64,000 nucleotides of DNA from NCBI RefSeq assembly GCF_033807715.1, contig NC_084596.1, forward strand, positions 41,808,057-41,872,056, in the 5' to 3' direction. Origin of the DNA: Cololabis saira. Taxonomy: Eukaryota; Chordata; Actinopteri; Beloniformes; Belonidae. A model generated the notes under the pieces. That model had not been told where the DNA came from. It did not search any database and worked only from the letters and a program-made list of their open reading frames with translations. The position numbers and the translations under genes are program-made. Within the stretch, counting starts at the first letter, position 1. Every line of letters begins with the position of its first letter. Below, piece after piece: positions 20,701 through 29,507 of this stretch.

Positions 20701-23328
20701 GCTGAATGGCGATACTTGATATTTTTTCCGTGACATAATTGGGTTTTCCCCGAAAGCATTATAGCATAGCATCTCTGTTAGCTTCATTTTTTTCTGAGGC
20801 AAACCCTTAAAAAAACAGTCAGTTTTAATACAAAGCCTCGTGCCAAATGTCACACAGGTTCCTTTATTAACAGAGGTCTGCACAATATCAAAATGTATAA
20901 AACAAATGAAATAAAAATAAACTGCCTGCATATATAGGATAAAAATGCTTCTTAAATAAAATAAAACAAATAATATCCCTTTCCTGCATAACAATTTGTT
21001 ATATATACACACAGCAATTAATTTAAAATACCCTGTGTAATTAATACAATGTAGACAGTAACAGGCAGACTTTTCCACTGAGGTTGACAGTTGTGCAAAT
21101 AACAAAACATTTGTGCAAATCTCAAATAAAACACGTACCGGTAAACAGACAACACAGAGCAAATCTCCCATAATTACAACAAGTCTACTGTACATGATTT
21201 TACAGATTTTGTGCCAGGAAAACTAACCTGTCAACACTCAGCACACAAAGGTACTTTTTTGCCAGTATGAGGGGTCAGCGTTGATGTACAGTCAATTTGT
21301 CACAAAATAAGCTATATCGATATAAACGATATTGTCTCGTACCATTTCGCGTTTGAAAATATATCGATATATATTAAAATCTCGATATATCGCCCAGCCC
21401 TGATCCAAACCACCCTCGATTTCTGGCCTCACTTTCCTGAGCATCCACACAGGGTTCAATCAGGAGGTAGCGTCAAGTTAGAAGGATGGTTTTACAGTTC
21501 GGCAGCGCTCAAGTTTATTTTCCAGCTCATCTTGTTAACTGTATTTATGATGAGACTTGCTTCTCTTACAACTGTCGTCAGCATTTGTGACAGATTCAGT
21601 TTCAGATTACCTCCAGTTAACTTTTGCATCATCTCTCAGTGTTTACCTTCTCGGCCCATTTGTGCTGCCGCTTGTACAAAGATGCTGGGATGGCCGTTCT
21701 TTTTAGTAAACTGGATCCCGAGAATTGGTTCATTTAAAAGATTTGTTCACTGCATCATTCGGTACTTGATGGGCAGTCTGACTGCATATCAGACTCACTG
21801 AACTGAGACTGGGCTGAATGGTTTGTGATCATGATTCTTGGCTTCTACCGGTGTTGTCACTCTTGGACTTATTGAGTCTGATTCTGACAGTTTAAGCCAC
21901 AGATTCTTACTCGAGACTCTCATACACTATGGTACATTCATTTGCATGGTATTTTAGCAAGTTCAGTGAATGGAGCAGGGATCCTAATGCTGCTGCATGT
22001 TCTTGCATTATGGGCCAGCCCACCTATTTAATTTTCTATCAAATGAATTATCTTGAAACAACAGGAAACAGAAAGTGCATAAAGGCACACCTTCCAAAGT
22101 GTAATTTTGAGTAAAGTCCTGTCCCCTTCGTTACATTAGCTGTTAGTTCAGGGATGCTGATTCAAAGTAATGTATTTCCAGGGAAACAATTACATTTGTT
22201 CAGTCTTGTGCGGTCTCTGCTCGTTGCCTCGTTCACAACTGGGATCAGCTGAACTGTGAAGTAAATTGATTGTTTTACGAAATGATTCAGTTCAGCTTAT
22301 TCACCAAAAAAGGCTTTTTATTTTTCCATTGTTTGTAGGCCTGTGTTGAAAAAAATCGATTTCCCAATTCTAAATTGATTCTCATATTAATTCCTAAAAA
22401 TCGATTCATATGTCTAAAGATCGATTTTTTTTCTTTTATTTATTTATGTATTTTTTTTTTCCAATCGTTACAACTTTTGGTTATTTTTTTGTTTATCCCC
22501 AAAAAAGGAATGTTTTGTTGGACACGAGAATAACTGGTGTCATGTTTTTGCCTTTAAATATGTTTAAAGGTATGAAAACATTAAAGTTTTCAGTTATAAT
22601 TGCATAAATTGTCTATATTTCATTACTTTATATACTGTCTTGGGGTTACATTTGCAAAAAATGGTAAAAACCAAATGCTCAAAAATTAAAAACCAAAATA
22701 GACCGAAAATGGAACAAATAAAAACAATGTGGGAAAAAATAAAACCGATTTCATCCGTCTCTGTTTCCTCCCTGGATCTGTTTGGTAATTCTGCCCCACG
22801 ATGTTTCTGAAAGCAGTTCTATCAGCATTCTGGGAGCTGATTGGTCCTTACAGCATCATTAGCTGCAATACTTGCTGTTGAATCTCAAAATAATACTAGT
22901 ATTAATATGTTGCAGAACTACAGTCATATAATTCATGCAACAGCTCAAAAAAAAGTTTTAATAACAATAACCCAAATCAATATCGGGAATCGAATCAAAT
23001 CAAATCTTCATAATCGATTCTGAATCTTAAGAATCGGAATCGAATCGATTCTTGACATTTGAATCGATCCCCAGCCCTAATTGTTTGTGACCTGGACACT
23101 ATAGATATCCCCCCCAGTGATGGGTTTCCAACACAATGCAACAGCGTCAGACTCTTGTCATGATATATTGAGAACCAGACAAGCTTTTTCCAGCTTTGGT
23201 CAAGTCAAAGGACCTGTACCTACAAAACCTGCAAATGCGTCACACACATATGCATACACTTCCTTTACCTTGGCAGGCTGGGGTGTGGAGAAGTTAAGCC
23301 AGGCAGGGACAAAGTCATGCTGCGCCAT
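3151..23328 (-). CDS. gpbp1l1: gpbp1l1: vasculin-like GC-rich promoter-binding protein 1-like 1
   Basis: Ten coding exons join in frame with GT/AG junctions: 23328-23269, 17598-17469, 9353-9025, 7796-7721, 7608-7412, 6553-6410, 5241-5086, 4989-4865, 3517-3415, 3321-3151. The product is 496 residues; the human protein is about 474. It begins MAQHDFVPAWLNFSTPQPAK, the vasculin-family N terminus. Other family signatures are RRRHNSSDGFFNNGSLR, RHDSVDSGV, KMLVIKKVSKED, SVYKNLVPKP, DRKSEFLRALKDE, LKAMGWQEYPEND and the acidic Ser-rich tail ETSSSSQTSDDDD. SVYKNLVPKP and RHDSVDSGV favour gpbp1l1 over its paralogue gpbp1. Vasculins are nuclear proteins thought to bind GC-rich promoters; that role is family knowledge and not visible here. 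It probably shares the CpG island at about 27.7-28.6 kb with divergent tmem69. Confidence 0.93.
3415..3517 (-). CDS. gpbp1l1: gpbp1l1 coding exon 9
   Basis: The exon reads LLKAMGWQEYPENDDNFLPL..EDELREFQTKTEQ, with acceptor CTTCTCCAG and donor GTGAGC. This is one of the most conserved blocks of the family. Confidence 0.93.
3571..4831. mobile_element. hAT-like element, family I copy 1
   Basis: An exact 8-bp duplication ATCCAGAA flanks it (3563-3570, 4832-4839). The ends are CTAGGCCTGTG and CCCCAGCCCT, with many ATCGATT motifs inside. It is interrupted by element J at about 3902-4487; the sister copy at 22336-23079 lacks that insertion. It lies in a gpbp1l1 intron. Confidence 0.8.
3902..4487. 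mobile_element. Non-autonomous DNA element, family J copy 1 (nested)
   Basis: The inverted ends read GGCCCCGTTTACACGTAGC and CCCGGCTATGTGGAAACGTGGCC. It sits inside family I copy 1. A diverged copy is at 16154-16843. Confidence 0.7.
4865..4989 (-). CDS. gpbp1l1: gpbp1l1 coding exon 8
   Basis: The exon encodes GESSTPEPKPYSEEVCHENG.. to SSSLEAEHR. The last codon is split and completed in exon 9. Acceptor CCCTTAG, donor GTCAGG. Confidence 0.92.
5086..5241 (-). CDS. gpbp1l1: gpbp1l1 coding exon 7
   Basis: The exon encodes 52 residues including HPSSTTPPIDIAPSRLKLMR and DRKSEFLRALKDE, a family-wide motif. Acceptor TTGTGCAG, donor GTACGC, phase 0 at both ends. Confidence 0.93.
5458..5803 (+). repeat. 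43-bp minisatellite, about 8 units
   Basis: The unit carries AGTTACCAAGAACCAGTGG, then the 10-bp palindrome GTCCATGGAC, then ATTAATATTTGG. The first unit differs (ACCCCAAG, ACCTT) and the last runs into unique sequence. It is inside the THAP element and is built from part of its second gene (KNQWSMDINI in one frame). Confidence 0.93.
5846..6205 (-). pseudogene. THAP-domain protein fragment of a transposon
   Basis: The reading frame starts MSNWKTSKTGKSCCVIDCTY and continues SELSFYRLTKNKLKR. The CC..DC pair, the FYRL phrase and basic segment fit the first half of a C2CH THAP finger. The later C..H pair and the rest of the protein are missing, so it is a decayed fragment, open only by chance beyond about residue 60. 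Confidence 0.55.
6410..6553 (-). CDS. gpbp1l1: gpbp1l1 coding exon 6
   Basis: The exon encodes 48 residues: STQWKSGGREITKSGLHMPG.., then RDSVFTSPVSAAKPSTP and ..QHNTQKE. Acceptor TTTGTAG, donor GTGAGG. DSVFTSPVS matches the human SAFTSPIS region. Confidence 0.92.
6651..7357. mobile_element. hAT-like MITE, family A copy 2
   Basis: The ends are CAGAGGTGTCAAGTAAC and TTTTGACACCTCTG. The 707-bp copy is inverted relative to 52790-53480. The flanks are a 26-bp direct repeat (6622-6647, 7358-7383) in place of a plain 8-bp duplication. Confidence 0.8.
7412..7608 (-). CDS. gpbp1l1: gpbp1l1 coding exon 5
   Basis: The exon encodes ..ENPPSGKQMVSKMLVIKKVS.. through GSSVYKNLVPKPAVAPTK. Acceptor GCTTCAG, donor GTACGT. 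It contains the LVIKK and SVYKNLVPKP family signatures. Confidence 0.95.
7721..7796 (-). CDS. gpbp1l1: gpbp1l1 coding exon 4
   Basis: The exon encodes PSLNPETPGKPGTQ..HAGVW plus one base. PSLNPE directly follows EEDF of exon 3, rebuilding the conserved EEDFPSLNPE motif. Acceptor TTTCAG, donor GTAAGA. Confidence 0.93.
7860..8872. mobile_element. hAT-like element with GTTGTCCCGATC ends, carrying a SINE
   Basis: The left end reads GTTGTCCCGATCGATCGG and the right end GATCGGGACAACCCT. A SINE (8013-8360) is inserted inside. The boundaries are approximate. Confidence 0.6.
8013..8360 (-). mobile_element. tRNA-derived SINE, copy 1
   Basis: The minus strand starts GGGCGGCAGTAGCTCAGGTG (A box) and carries GGTTCGAATCCC (B box). 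A body with GTGTCCTTGGGCAAGACACC follows, and the tail is ATTATTATT after GCGCTATATAAATCC. A nearly identical copy is at 55053-55402. The tRNA-like head is an internal pol III promoter remnant, not a tRNA gene. Confidence 0.88.
9025..9353 (-). CDS. gpbp1l1: gpbp1l1 coding exon 3
   Basis: This is the largest coding exon, 329 nt. It has GDGWQQPSLLLRHDSVDSGV, then a Gly/His/Arg-rich low-complexity stretch, and ends DDKLKFVEEDF. Acceptor TCTCTCCAG, donor GTGAGT. The low-complexity middle is longer and more G-rich than I recall in mammals. Confidence 0.93.
9449..9752. mobile_element. Short MITE with TTGGCGCTTTT ends
   Basis: TTTGGCGCTTTTCA near the left and TGTAAAAGCGCCAA near the right are inverted. 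The left part also has the ACCGTATTTTCTGCACTATAA phrase common at fish hAT ends, so two layered elements are possible. Confidence 0.45.
9790..9943. repeat. (AAATA)n simple repeat and a family I fragment
   Basis: An AT-rich simple repeat (9805-9858) joins a reverse fragment of family I ending ATCGATTTTTTCAACACAGG. Confidence 0.7.
10046..10262 (+). pseudogene. hAT transposase BED zinc-finger fragment
   Basis: Across shifted frames the plus strand reads APVWKHFGFPVKKITDKDK and then GNTSNLITHLKR. Together these are a BED-type finger start and its His pair, as in hAT transposases. Stops and frameshifts interrupt it, and the rest of the transposase is not seen. Confidence 0.5.
10263..11640. other. 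gpbp1l1 intron, no recognised feature
   Basis: This AT-rich intron sequence has short open frames but no family I recognise on either strand. Confidence 0.5.
11659..11720. repeat. (TA)n microsatellite
   Basis: About 31 uninterrupted TA units sit directly at the truncated left end of a family D MITE. Confidence 0.95.
11721..12345. mobile_element. MITE family D copy 1 (left end missing)
   Basis: It shares the CCTGTCCCACATATGGACTC.. to CATTGACCCATAT sequence with copies at 57133-57837 and 58165-58863. The left inverted end is replaced by the TA repeat. Confidence 0.8.
12785..14340. mobile_element. Family M hAT-like MITE split by a Harbinger-like element
   Basis: TGTTCAGTCCAG before and CAGGTCGTCAAGAGCCACCG after the inner element join to a typical start of family M. 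The right part carries AATCAGGTGTGTTGATGCAG and ACATGCAGGACAGTG. Confidence 0.55.
12798..14152. mobile_element. PIF/Harbinger-like element with 20-bp perfect inverted ends
   Basis: The left end GGGCCTCATGTACTAAGAGT is matched exactly by its complement at the right end. CAG is duplicated on both sides (12795-12797, 14153-14155), fitting the CWG target of PIF/Harbinger. No transposase frame was recognised in its 1.35 kb. Confidence 0.75.
14341..16153. other. gpbp1l1 intron, no recognised feature
   Basis: No gene, RNA or transposon signature was seen. Confidence 0.4.
16154..16843. mobile_element. Non-autonomous DNA element, family J copy 2
   Basis: The ends are GACCCCGTCCACACGTAGCC and CCCGGCTACGTGTGGACGTGG. 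A piece of the CpG-rich palindrome family R (about 16475-16572) is inserted inside. Confidence 0.7.
16475..16572. repeat. Family R CpG-rich palindrome, fragment
   Basis: It has GCGTTACACTGACGCAGAGC and TACGCAGCGACGCGCACCGT, shared with family R copies at 27821, 45591 and 63789. Confidence 0.7.
17469..17598 (-). CDS. gpbp1l1: gpbp1l1 coding exon 2
   Basis: The exon encodes SPAANLDKQGEPHHHRDART and SRRRHNSSDGFFNNGSLRAPA. Acceptor TCCTGCAG, donor GTAAAA. RRRHNSSDG is the most conserved N-terminal block of vasculins. Confidence 0.95.
17605..18133. other. gpbp1l1 intron 1, no recognised feature
   Basis: Unique-looking AT-rich intron sequence; nothing recognised. Confidence 0.4.
18134..18861. mobile_element. 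hAT-like element with CAGTACTCGAG ends
   Basis: The ends CAGTACTCGAGTCG and CAACTCGAGTAGTG are inverted. The flanking octamers AGTGCAAG and CCTGCAAG agree at 6 of 8 bases. It contains a poly(A) run and a family C palindrome (from about 18435). The sister copy at 62165-62933 has an exact duplication. Confidence 0.75.
18870..20653. other. gpbp1l1 intron 1, no recognised feature
   Basis: Several short open frames but no recognisable domain, and no clear repeat ends. Confidence 0.4.
20662..21402. mobile_element. hAT-like element, family E copy 1
   Basis: The ends are TAGAGCTGGGCAACATGGACC and TATATCGCCCAGCCCTG. Octamers ATCCACAC and ATCCAAAC flank it (7 of 8 match). Copies at 34937-35537 and 59847-60477. 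Confidence 0.8.
21411..22327. other. gpbp1l1 intron 1, no recognised feature
   Basis: Nothing recognised on either strand. Confidence 0.4.
22336..23079. mobile_element. hAT-like element, family I copy 2
   Basis: Exact 8-bp duplication ATTGTTTG (22328-22335, 23080-23087). The ends are TAGGCCTGTGTTG and CCCCAGCCCTA. It lacks the J insertion present in copy 1. Confidence 0.85.
23269..23328 (-). CDS. gpbp1l1: gpbp1l1 coding exon 1
   Basis: The ATG at 23328-23326 gives MAQHDFVPAWLNFSTPQPAK, then donor GTAAAG. The exon probably starts at 23383 after acceptor TTTTTCGGTAG, so 23329-23383 is 5' UTR. That UTR holds an 8-codon upstream reading frame (23373-23347). Confidence 0.95.
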
Positions 23329-24049
23329 TTAGGTCCAGTGTTTCCGGTCAGTGGATCGAGGCATCAAACCTCATGGCCAGGATCTACCGAAAAAGAATGA
23401 AGAAATACATCTATTAGTACCCTGCAATTATGATTCAAAACATAGATTAATTTATATTGAACAGGGACTCAAATGTGTCTTCTTCTAACTTTTTTTTTTG
23501 ATTGCACTTCATCTTTTTAAGGGTTTTATCTATTTCATCAGTAGATGAAATTCACTGCATGAAGGTCTCCCATAAGACCAGCCAAAAACAAGTCCTATTC
23601 TTAGCAGAAAACAACAAAGCTCCTCTTGCTGCAGCTGTGCCTCTGAAGTTGATAACTGTTTGACAGCCTGCATGTAAAACATCTCATGGATCTCAAGCAA
23701 GGATTCTTTTGGAAAATGCTTGTGCAATACATTCTTGATAGGTTTTTGCTCTTGTCAAATGTATAACTTCTGCGTAGGCCTGTCCATTTAATTACATTTT
23801 AATCGTGATTTCTCATCGATGACAAAAATTATATCATTGATATAATTGAATATCCTGAAAGCCAAGAGAAGTTAAAGTATTAACTCTACTTGGCCATGGG
23901 TGAGTAATAGAGGTCACACTAGGGTTGCCGCCAAAAACATTTTGGGGTTTGTTTGAGTGGATCTACCTGCATTTGCTCTGATTACCTTTAACTTAATCCA
24001 AAATTTAGTTCACAATCTAGATTTTTTTTAAAAGTGTATATTAAGTTCA

Positions 24050-24530
24050 AACCAAGTAATCTACAGCAGTTGTTTGTTTTTTCAAACCAGAAGTTATAGA
24101 TTATAGAAGGAAATATAATTTCAAACATCAGTATGCAAGGACCACTCTCAAGCAGATGTGTATATCGGTTGTGGGAGTAAAACTGTGGAACTCTCTACAG
24201 AATGATTTAAAGGAATGTACAAATTTACTTGGGTTCAAAAAAATGTATAAAGATAAAATATTTAAGTTATATGATCATGAATAGGCTGGGACGTAAACAG
24301 TACTATTGATATATGTGGTTGGTTTCTATTTAAGTGTATATTTTAGTGTAAATATTGGTTACATTGACTGTTCTTTTTGTTTTGGTATTGAATAAGGGGC
24401 AGGTATAATAAGACTTGTCTTCATCCTGCTCATTTTCGGTCATGGGTGTGTAGATTGAAGTGTACAAATGTACTACTGTAATATTGTCAAACTATGCACT
24501 ACCATGCACGAGATAAATAAATAAAATATG
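24050..24530 (+). mobile_element. LINE 3' end fragment (L2/CR1-like)
   Basis: A decayed plus-strand frame (RRKYNFKHQYARTTLKQMCI.. then VVGVKLWNSLQNDLKECTN) resembles the C terminus of L2/CR1-like reverse transcriptase. A short 3' tail ends GATAAATAAATAAAAT. Confidence 0.65.
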
Positions 24531-24754
24531 CAACAAACTTTGAAAGTCAATGCATAGTCATTATTGTTTAGGATTTTTTTCCCTAATCAAGAAGCCGCTA
24601 CCTCTGTGTACGAGCATCAAAGAATTGACACGTCTACAAACAAAAAATTGTAGACAAACGACCACAATTTATTGAGCTTCTTCTAAGTACAGCTCTGTGT
24701 ATTCTCTCATGTATTTTCAAAGCAAGTGAGTGAGGTGAAATTTGGAAAAATTAC

Positions 24755-25193
24755 CCCAGAGTCTGTGGCTCTGAAGTCCTCTGCCTCCTCTCTTGGTCTG
24801 GCTGGGCTCGATTCCTCAGGCCTGTTGGCGCTGATGACAGTGTGTGTCCACTGACGGATGGGGAGCAGCCCACCGAGAACCCCCACTCCACCTCCACCAG
24901 GACAGTGCAGCCCCTTTCTCCAGAGGCAGATCCCTTCGTCCAGGTTGAAACACTTGGAGACGAGTCAACAAGGTTGCAGGAATGATCTGGAATAGTGATC
25001 CAGAAAGCTGGCCGAGCAAAGTGGAGATTTGTGATGCACAAACACCAAGGGCTGTAAGGGAAAAGTTTCCTCCTCCAACAGGAATCCAAGCGGTTCTTTT
25101 GCTGATCGCGCCTCTGGTAAATCGTAGTTTCCAATCAGGGTAACTCTCCACAGGCAGGTTAATTCCTTCAATGTTTTGGAAGCATTTCCTTTT
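24755..25193 (-). other. gpbp1l1: Possible gpbp1l1 5' UTR exon
   Basis: A relatively GC-rich block between a weak acceptor (CTTAACAAG) and donor GGG/GTAATT on the minus strand. No coding identity seen. Vasculin genes usually have several 5' UTR exons, which is the reason for the suggestion. Low confidence. Confidence 0.22.
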
Positions 25194-25214
25194 CTTGTTA
25201 AGGGTAAGACTCAA

Positions 25215-27073
25215 AAACTAACTGTACTTAATGCTGAATAGTGTAAATGGTGATTTGTCCCAGTGGTGAAGCAAAGTCAGGCTGTGTTATTTTCAATATA
25301 AGAAAACAGTCTGTAAAAATTGTCCGACCTGAATCATGGACAGCAGTAATGAAGCAGTTCCACTTTGACACCCGATGGAGGACAAGAGACAGGTGTTGCA
25401 CTGCCACACTGTGTGCCAGTATGCGTCTGAGTCGATCCACCTTTTACCGAATCATTTTAAGATTTACTTAAACACACGCAAAGAAAAAAAAAAAAAAAGG
25501 AAAAAAAAAAAAAGAAAAATTAATCCAGATGCGTCTTTTATTGGCAATGGAGATCACTGAAAACCACTGCTCAACTCATTAAACTGATGAAAAGACTGTC
25601 TTAGTTTGAAGAAACAAATGAGTAAAGGTTCAAAGTCACATGACAATGAAGGAGATAAAGCTCTATGTTACATTGCTGTCATTTTCAGTTTTGGTTATTG
25701 AAACTGAGTAGCTGATGAATGAAGCATCATAATGCCTTTTCTATCCCTGTACCTTTTACCATCACATTTGAAAGATGCCCATTGAACTAGCTGGAGTTTT
25801 CTGACTGAAGTAGATGGAGAATTCAGCTCTGATTTCATAGATATACCAGTTCAAAAGTCCTTAATCAGTGTCCTTGAGCGACAGGAAGACTTCTCCAAAA
25901 ACAAACCCTGTAGACAAATTGATCGACTTATTTTTCTAATCCGAGGAGGGAAAAGGAATATTGAAAAAGAGCATACATCCAAACTGATAGAGCAGGCATT
26001 TCCTTTCCTTCTTTGAGTGTAGGTTGTTGGTTTTTTTTGCCCCCCACTGAATGTTTCAGTGCAGGTTTCCACTTTCTTGCTGATGGTTAACAAGTATGTG
26101 CACAGGAACAAACTGGATCTGGAATAAACAAAGGAGAAAAAAAATGAACTTTAATTAAAAAAAAATGTTTATATTAAGTTACTGATCCTGATTACATCTG
26201 GTTTAACTAATACAGATTATGAAAACACTCCTGCAAGAAAACAAACTTAAAAGATGTTGCACTCAGTTTCAAGGAAACGATTTTGAGGAAGTTTCCATGC
26301 CAATTGACTGTAAAAACAAAGTGCTTACAGTCATTACTATTTAGAAAAAACAATGTGAGAATGGCACATGCACCACAGCATTTACAGCATTCAACAATGC
26401 TGCAAATCCCACTTTCAAAATAATCTAAAACTTGAATTAACACCAGAAAAAACTAATGATCTACTCCATCGATATTATACTGCAACAGAAGTAGCCTTTC
26501 CAAAGAGAAATACAATACGAATCCAATTTGCTCCTTCCCATTTCTGCAGTCATGTTACTGCATATTCCCTCTTCACAGAGGGTTCTTGTAAAACACGAAA
26601 ATGGCTTTAAAAAAATAAAAATCCCGCCATAACCAACACCAACAAACCGCTTTTGACAGTTTAAATTTGATTTAGGAGGTATGAGGGGGAAGGGGAGTCG
26701 TGATCTGATCTATTTACACAGAAAGCTTCTTCTTCCACAAAGTGTGAACAATTCTGTAGGTAAAACATGCATGTTATACCAGCAGTAACAGCAGCAACAC
26801 TACTGTCATTAACAACTCTCTTTAAACTGAACGTAGAAATAGCAATAAGGGACGCCCCGATTTCAGCAGCGCAGGCGCCAAAAAAAGGGACATCCCCAAA
26901 ACTTCTAAACTGCATAGAAATGTATTTATTTTATATGAAAAAACAAAATTTAAAGTTTAAAGTGCTTTAATAGCATTGAACTTGCATGACTGTACAGACG
27001 GACAACCATGCTAGCAACTGAAATATCCTCCTATGCTATGTATGTCCACATCAGCCCAGGTGTATAATATAGC
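25215..27073. other. gpbp1l1 upstream intron, no recognised feature
   Basis: AT-rich sequence with an A-rich run at 25481-25515. No gene or transposon ends recognised. Confidence 0.4.
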
Positions 27074-27075
27074 TA

Positions 27076-27482
27076 CAGGTGAAGAATTTGGTGTAAAAGT
27101 TAATTTATTTCAATAATTCAACTAGAATATGGTGAAAAAGTTAATTTATTTCAATAATTCAACTAGAATATGGCGTAAAAGTTAATTTATTTCAATAATT
27201 CAACTTAAAAGGGGAAACTAATATATTACATAGTCCCATTACATGCAAAGTAAGATATGTTAAACCTTTATTTGTTATTATTTTAATAATTGAATTGGTT
27301 ATTGATTTCATAATATAGATTTTTTCATTAACTGTAAGTCATAATCACCAAAATTATAACAAATAAAGGCTTGAAATATCTCACTTTGAATGTAGTGGGA
27401 AATAATATATTTGTTTCACCTTTAGTTGAATTTACTACGAATGAAGTTTTGCAATATATTCAAATGTTCCGACCTTCACCTG
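27076..27482. mobile_element. Mariner-like MITE with internal tandem repeat
   Basis: TA duplications (27074-27075, 27483-27484) flank CAGGTGAAGAATTTG and ATGTTCCGACCTTCACCTG ends. Near the left end a unit of about 42 bp (GTAAAAGTTAATTTATTTCA..) occurs three times. Confidence 0.7.
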
Positions 27483-27820
27483 TATATTATGACATCAATA
27501 AATAAGAGCATAATATGTGTCTGTATTGGTTCAATACGGAACGCAACTTTTAATTCCCAATTACGGAACAATTCCGTATTTTAAGGGACGGGTGGAGAGT
27601 CTAATCGCGAGTCTCCATGTGAGTGTCGTACACAAACTGACAGTTATCAGGGACTTGTTAAGATCTTCTCAATGAAGTGTTACATAAGAGCTGCTCATCA
27701 ATGAGTTGGTAACAGAGCTGGGGCTGCAGCGTGAGGAGAAACCCTTCCCTTCAGCCGCGTAGACGCGTGTAGCGCCGCGATTAACGACCAAAACAAACTC
27801 CTGGAGCCCAGACTCAAACG

Positions 27821-27930
27821 CTGATTTATGCTTCCGCGTTACTTCGACGCAGAACCGACGGCGTAAGGTACGCGGCGACGCGCACCGCCGCGTACTCTAC
27901 GCCGTAGGCTTAACGCAGAACCATAAATCA
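27821..27930. repeat. Family R CpG-rich palindromic MITE, copy 1
   Basis: CTGATTTATGCTTCCGCGTT.. pairs with ..TAACGCAGAACCATAAATCA. The arms are dense in GGCGTA and GACGCG words. It lies in the shared promoter region. Confidence 0.8.
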
Positions 27931-28157
27931 CGCTTCCATCGCTAACCCGCCTGGCCAGCCGGGGTTCACGTTAGCGTAGCAACCGCTAGCGGCGCCAGTC
28001 CGACCAAAAGAGAGCTTATTCGGGGCAGGTCGGGGCAGTAGGCGCGCTGAGACAGGTTAAAACGTATCCACGACTCCCGCGCTGGTGTATTTCTGGAGTT
28101 GTGAGCGGGATAAGTGAGGTAAACAGACCTGGACGTCTGGAACAACACTGTTTCAAA

Positions 28158-28180
28158 ATGGCTACCCTAGCAGCGGCGCG
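28158..28180 (+). CDS. tmem69: tmem69 proposed coding exon 1
   Basis: The exon encodes MATLAAA plus two bases of an Arg codon, followed by donor GTGAGC. A second donor-like GTGAGT lies 15 nt downstream, but the frame to it has a TGA. Confidence 0.5.
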
Positions 28181-29455
28181 GTGAGCTGAGCTGAGGTGAG
28201 TGGAGCTGCTGCTGCTGCTGCTGCTGCTGCTGCAGCTGCTGCAGCTCCGGCCCCGGGGGGCTCAGCCAAACTACACACAACTACCACCAAACTACTCCCG
28301 CCCGCTCACGGGAACCGCTTACCAACAGCGCTGCCGATGTTTGTTTGGGTTTTTAGTCGCGCTTTACTACCGCTGGCGCTGGCACCCAGGGATTCGAACC
28401 ACCTCCACCGTGCTGCGTTCAAGACCCGCTGGGAAATTAGGCAACTTAGTCGAGTTCCGTTCAAAGCGAGATCTGATTAGTGCAGCTTGGATAAAGCGCG
28501 GCCTGTCAGTACCAGCCCCCGGGTCTGGCAGTCAGAAGGCGCGCCGATTTTTTCCAGTGGCCAGCCGCGGTACTGCAACAGAAAATCCCATGCGGCCCAG
28601 AAAGCTTTTTTCCCATAGACCGCAATAGTAAAAGATAAGCCTCTAAAACTGTTCACAGGACACCTCCAGCTGTAATCACCGGCAATTACTAATCTTTGTA
28701 TTCTATATTTTTAAGTCATGGACTTTATATCCGTCAAAAATGTTTTATAACGGCCAGAAAAGTCAAAGAAAAGTCTCTTTCTGGGCGTGACGTCACGGAT
28801 GACGTCACAGCCGTGTCCGTGCATTCCACGGATGTTTATATTAATATATATTATGTAATTATATTATATTAATACATTAATAATATATGTAATGCTATAC
28901 ATGTAATAATATACATTAATTTATGTATTATATTAATACATATTATATTAATATTCGCGGCATTCCCCCGGGGCATGATGGGAGGCCCCAGAGCATCATG
29001 GGAGGTGACTCAACTGCGCATGCTCTATGGGCCGCTGTATGCGGAAGTAAACCCGGAAGCAGAGATTTTTTCGGCTTATGCGCTGGCTGAGCAGAATCTA
29101 TTATATAATACATCCATGAGCAGAATGCATTGAAATGAATGGGCGGCCATTTTTAGTCTCCGATCCAGTTTCTATAATACATCCATGGTCAGTACCCGAT
29201 GTGAGTCGCACATGCGCAGTCGCGTCCAACACACACTTGTTTTGATATACACTACTCACAATAAGTTAGGGATATTATTATTTACATGATTGCTTTTCCT
29301 ATTTGGTCTGATTTTAATGAAATAAGTCAAAGTTCCCTTTGATATTACTAATGATGAATGAGAAGAAACACAATTTCCATTAGTTTAATATTACCCCAAA
29401 AGTTTAGACAATAAAAATAGTCTCTCACAATATCCCTAACTTATTGCGAGTAGTA

Positions 29456-29507
<52 letters not shown>

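Larger units (their letters stand above)
27700..28650. promoter_or_regulatory. CpG island, likely bidirectional promoter of tmem69 and gpbp1l1
   Basis: CpG density is far above the surroundings. It lies between the two head-to-head genes and contains the proposed tmem69 start at 28158, a (CTG)9 tract and a family R palindrome. No TATA box is evident. A good minus-strand donor (GTAAGC) at about 28316-28321 could serve a gpbp1l1 5' UTR exon, which would make the two transcripts overlap at their 5' ends. Confidence 0.6.

Noticed and set aside
20698..21195. 165-codon minus-strand open frame (related frames at 34963-35283 and 60120-60326)
   Set aside because: It lies wholly within family E transposon copies, has no recognisable domain and is not conserved as a frame between copies.
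24751..25214. Two minus-strand frames of about 130 codons
   Set aside because: No family match and two frames overlap in the same GC-rich block. Kept only as a possible untranslated exon.
28196..28628. Two overlapping open frames rich in Ala or Leu in the CpG island
   Set aside because: They come from the CTG repeat and GC-rich promoter sequence. Codons are not protein-like and tmem69 already explains the locus.
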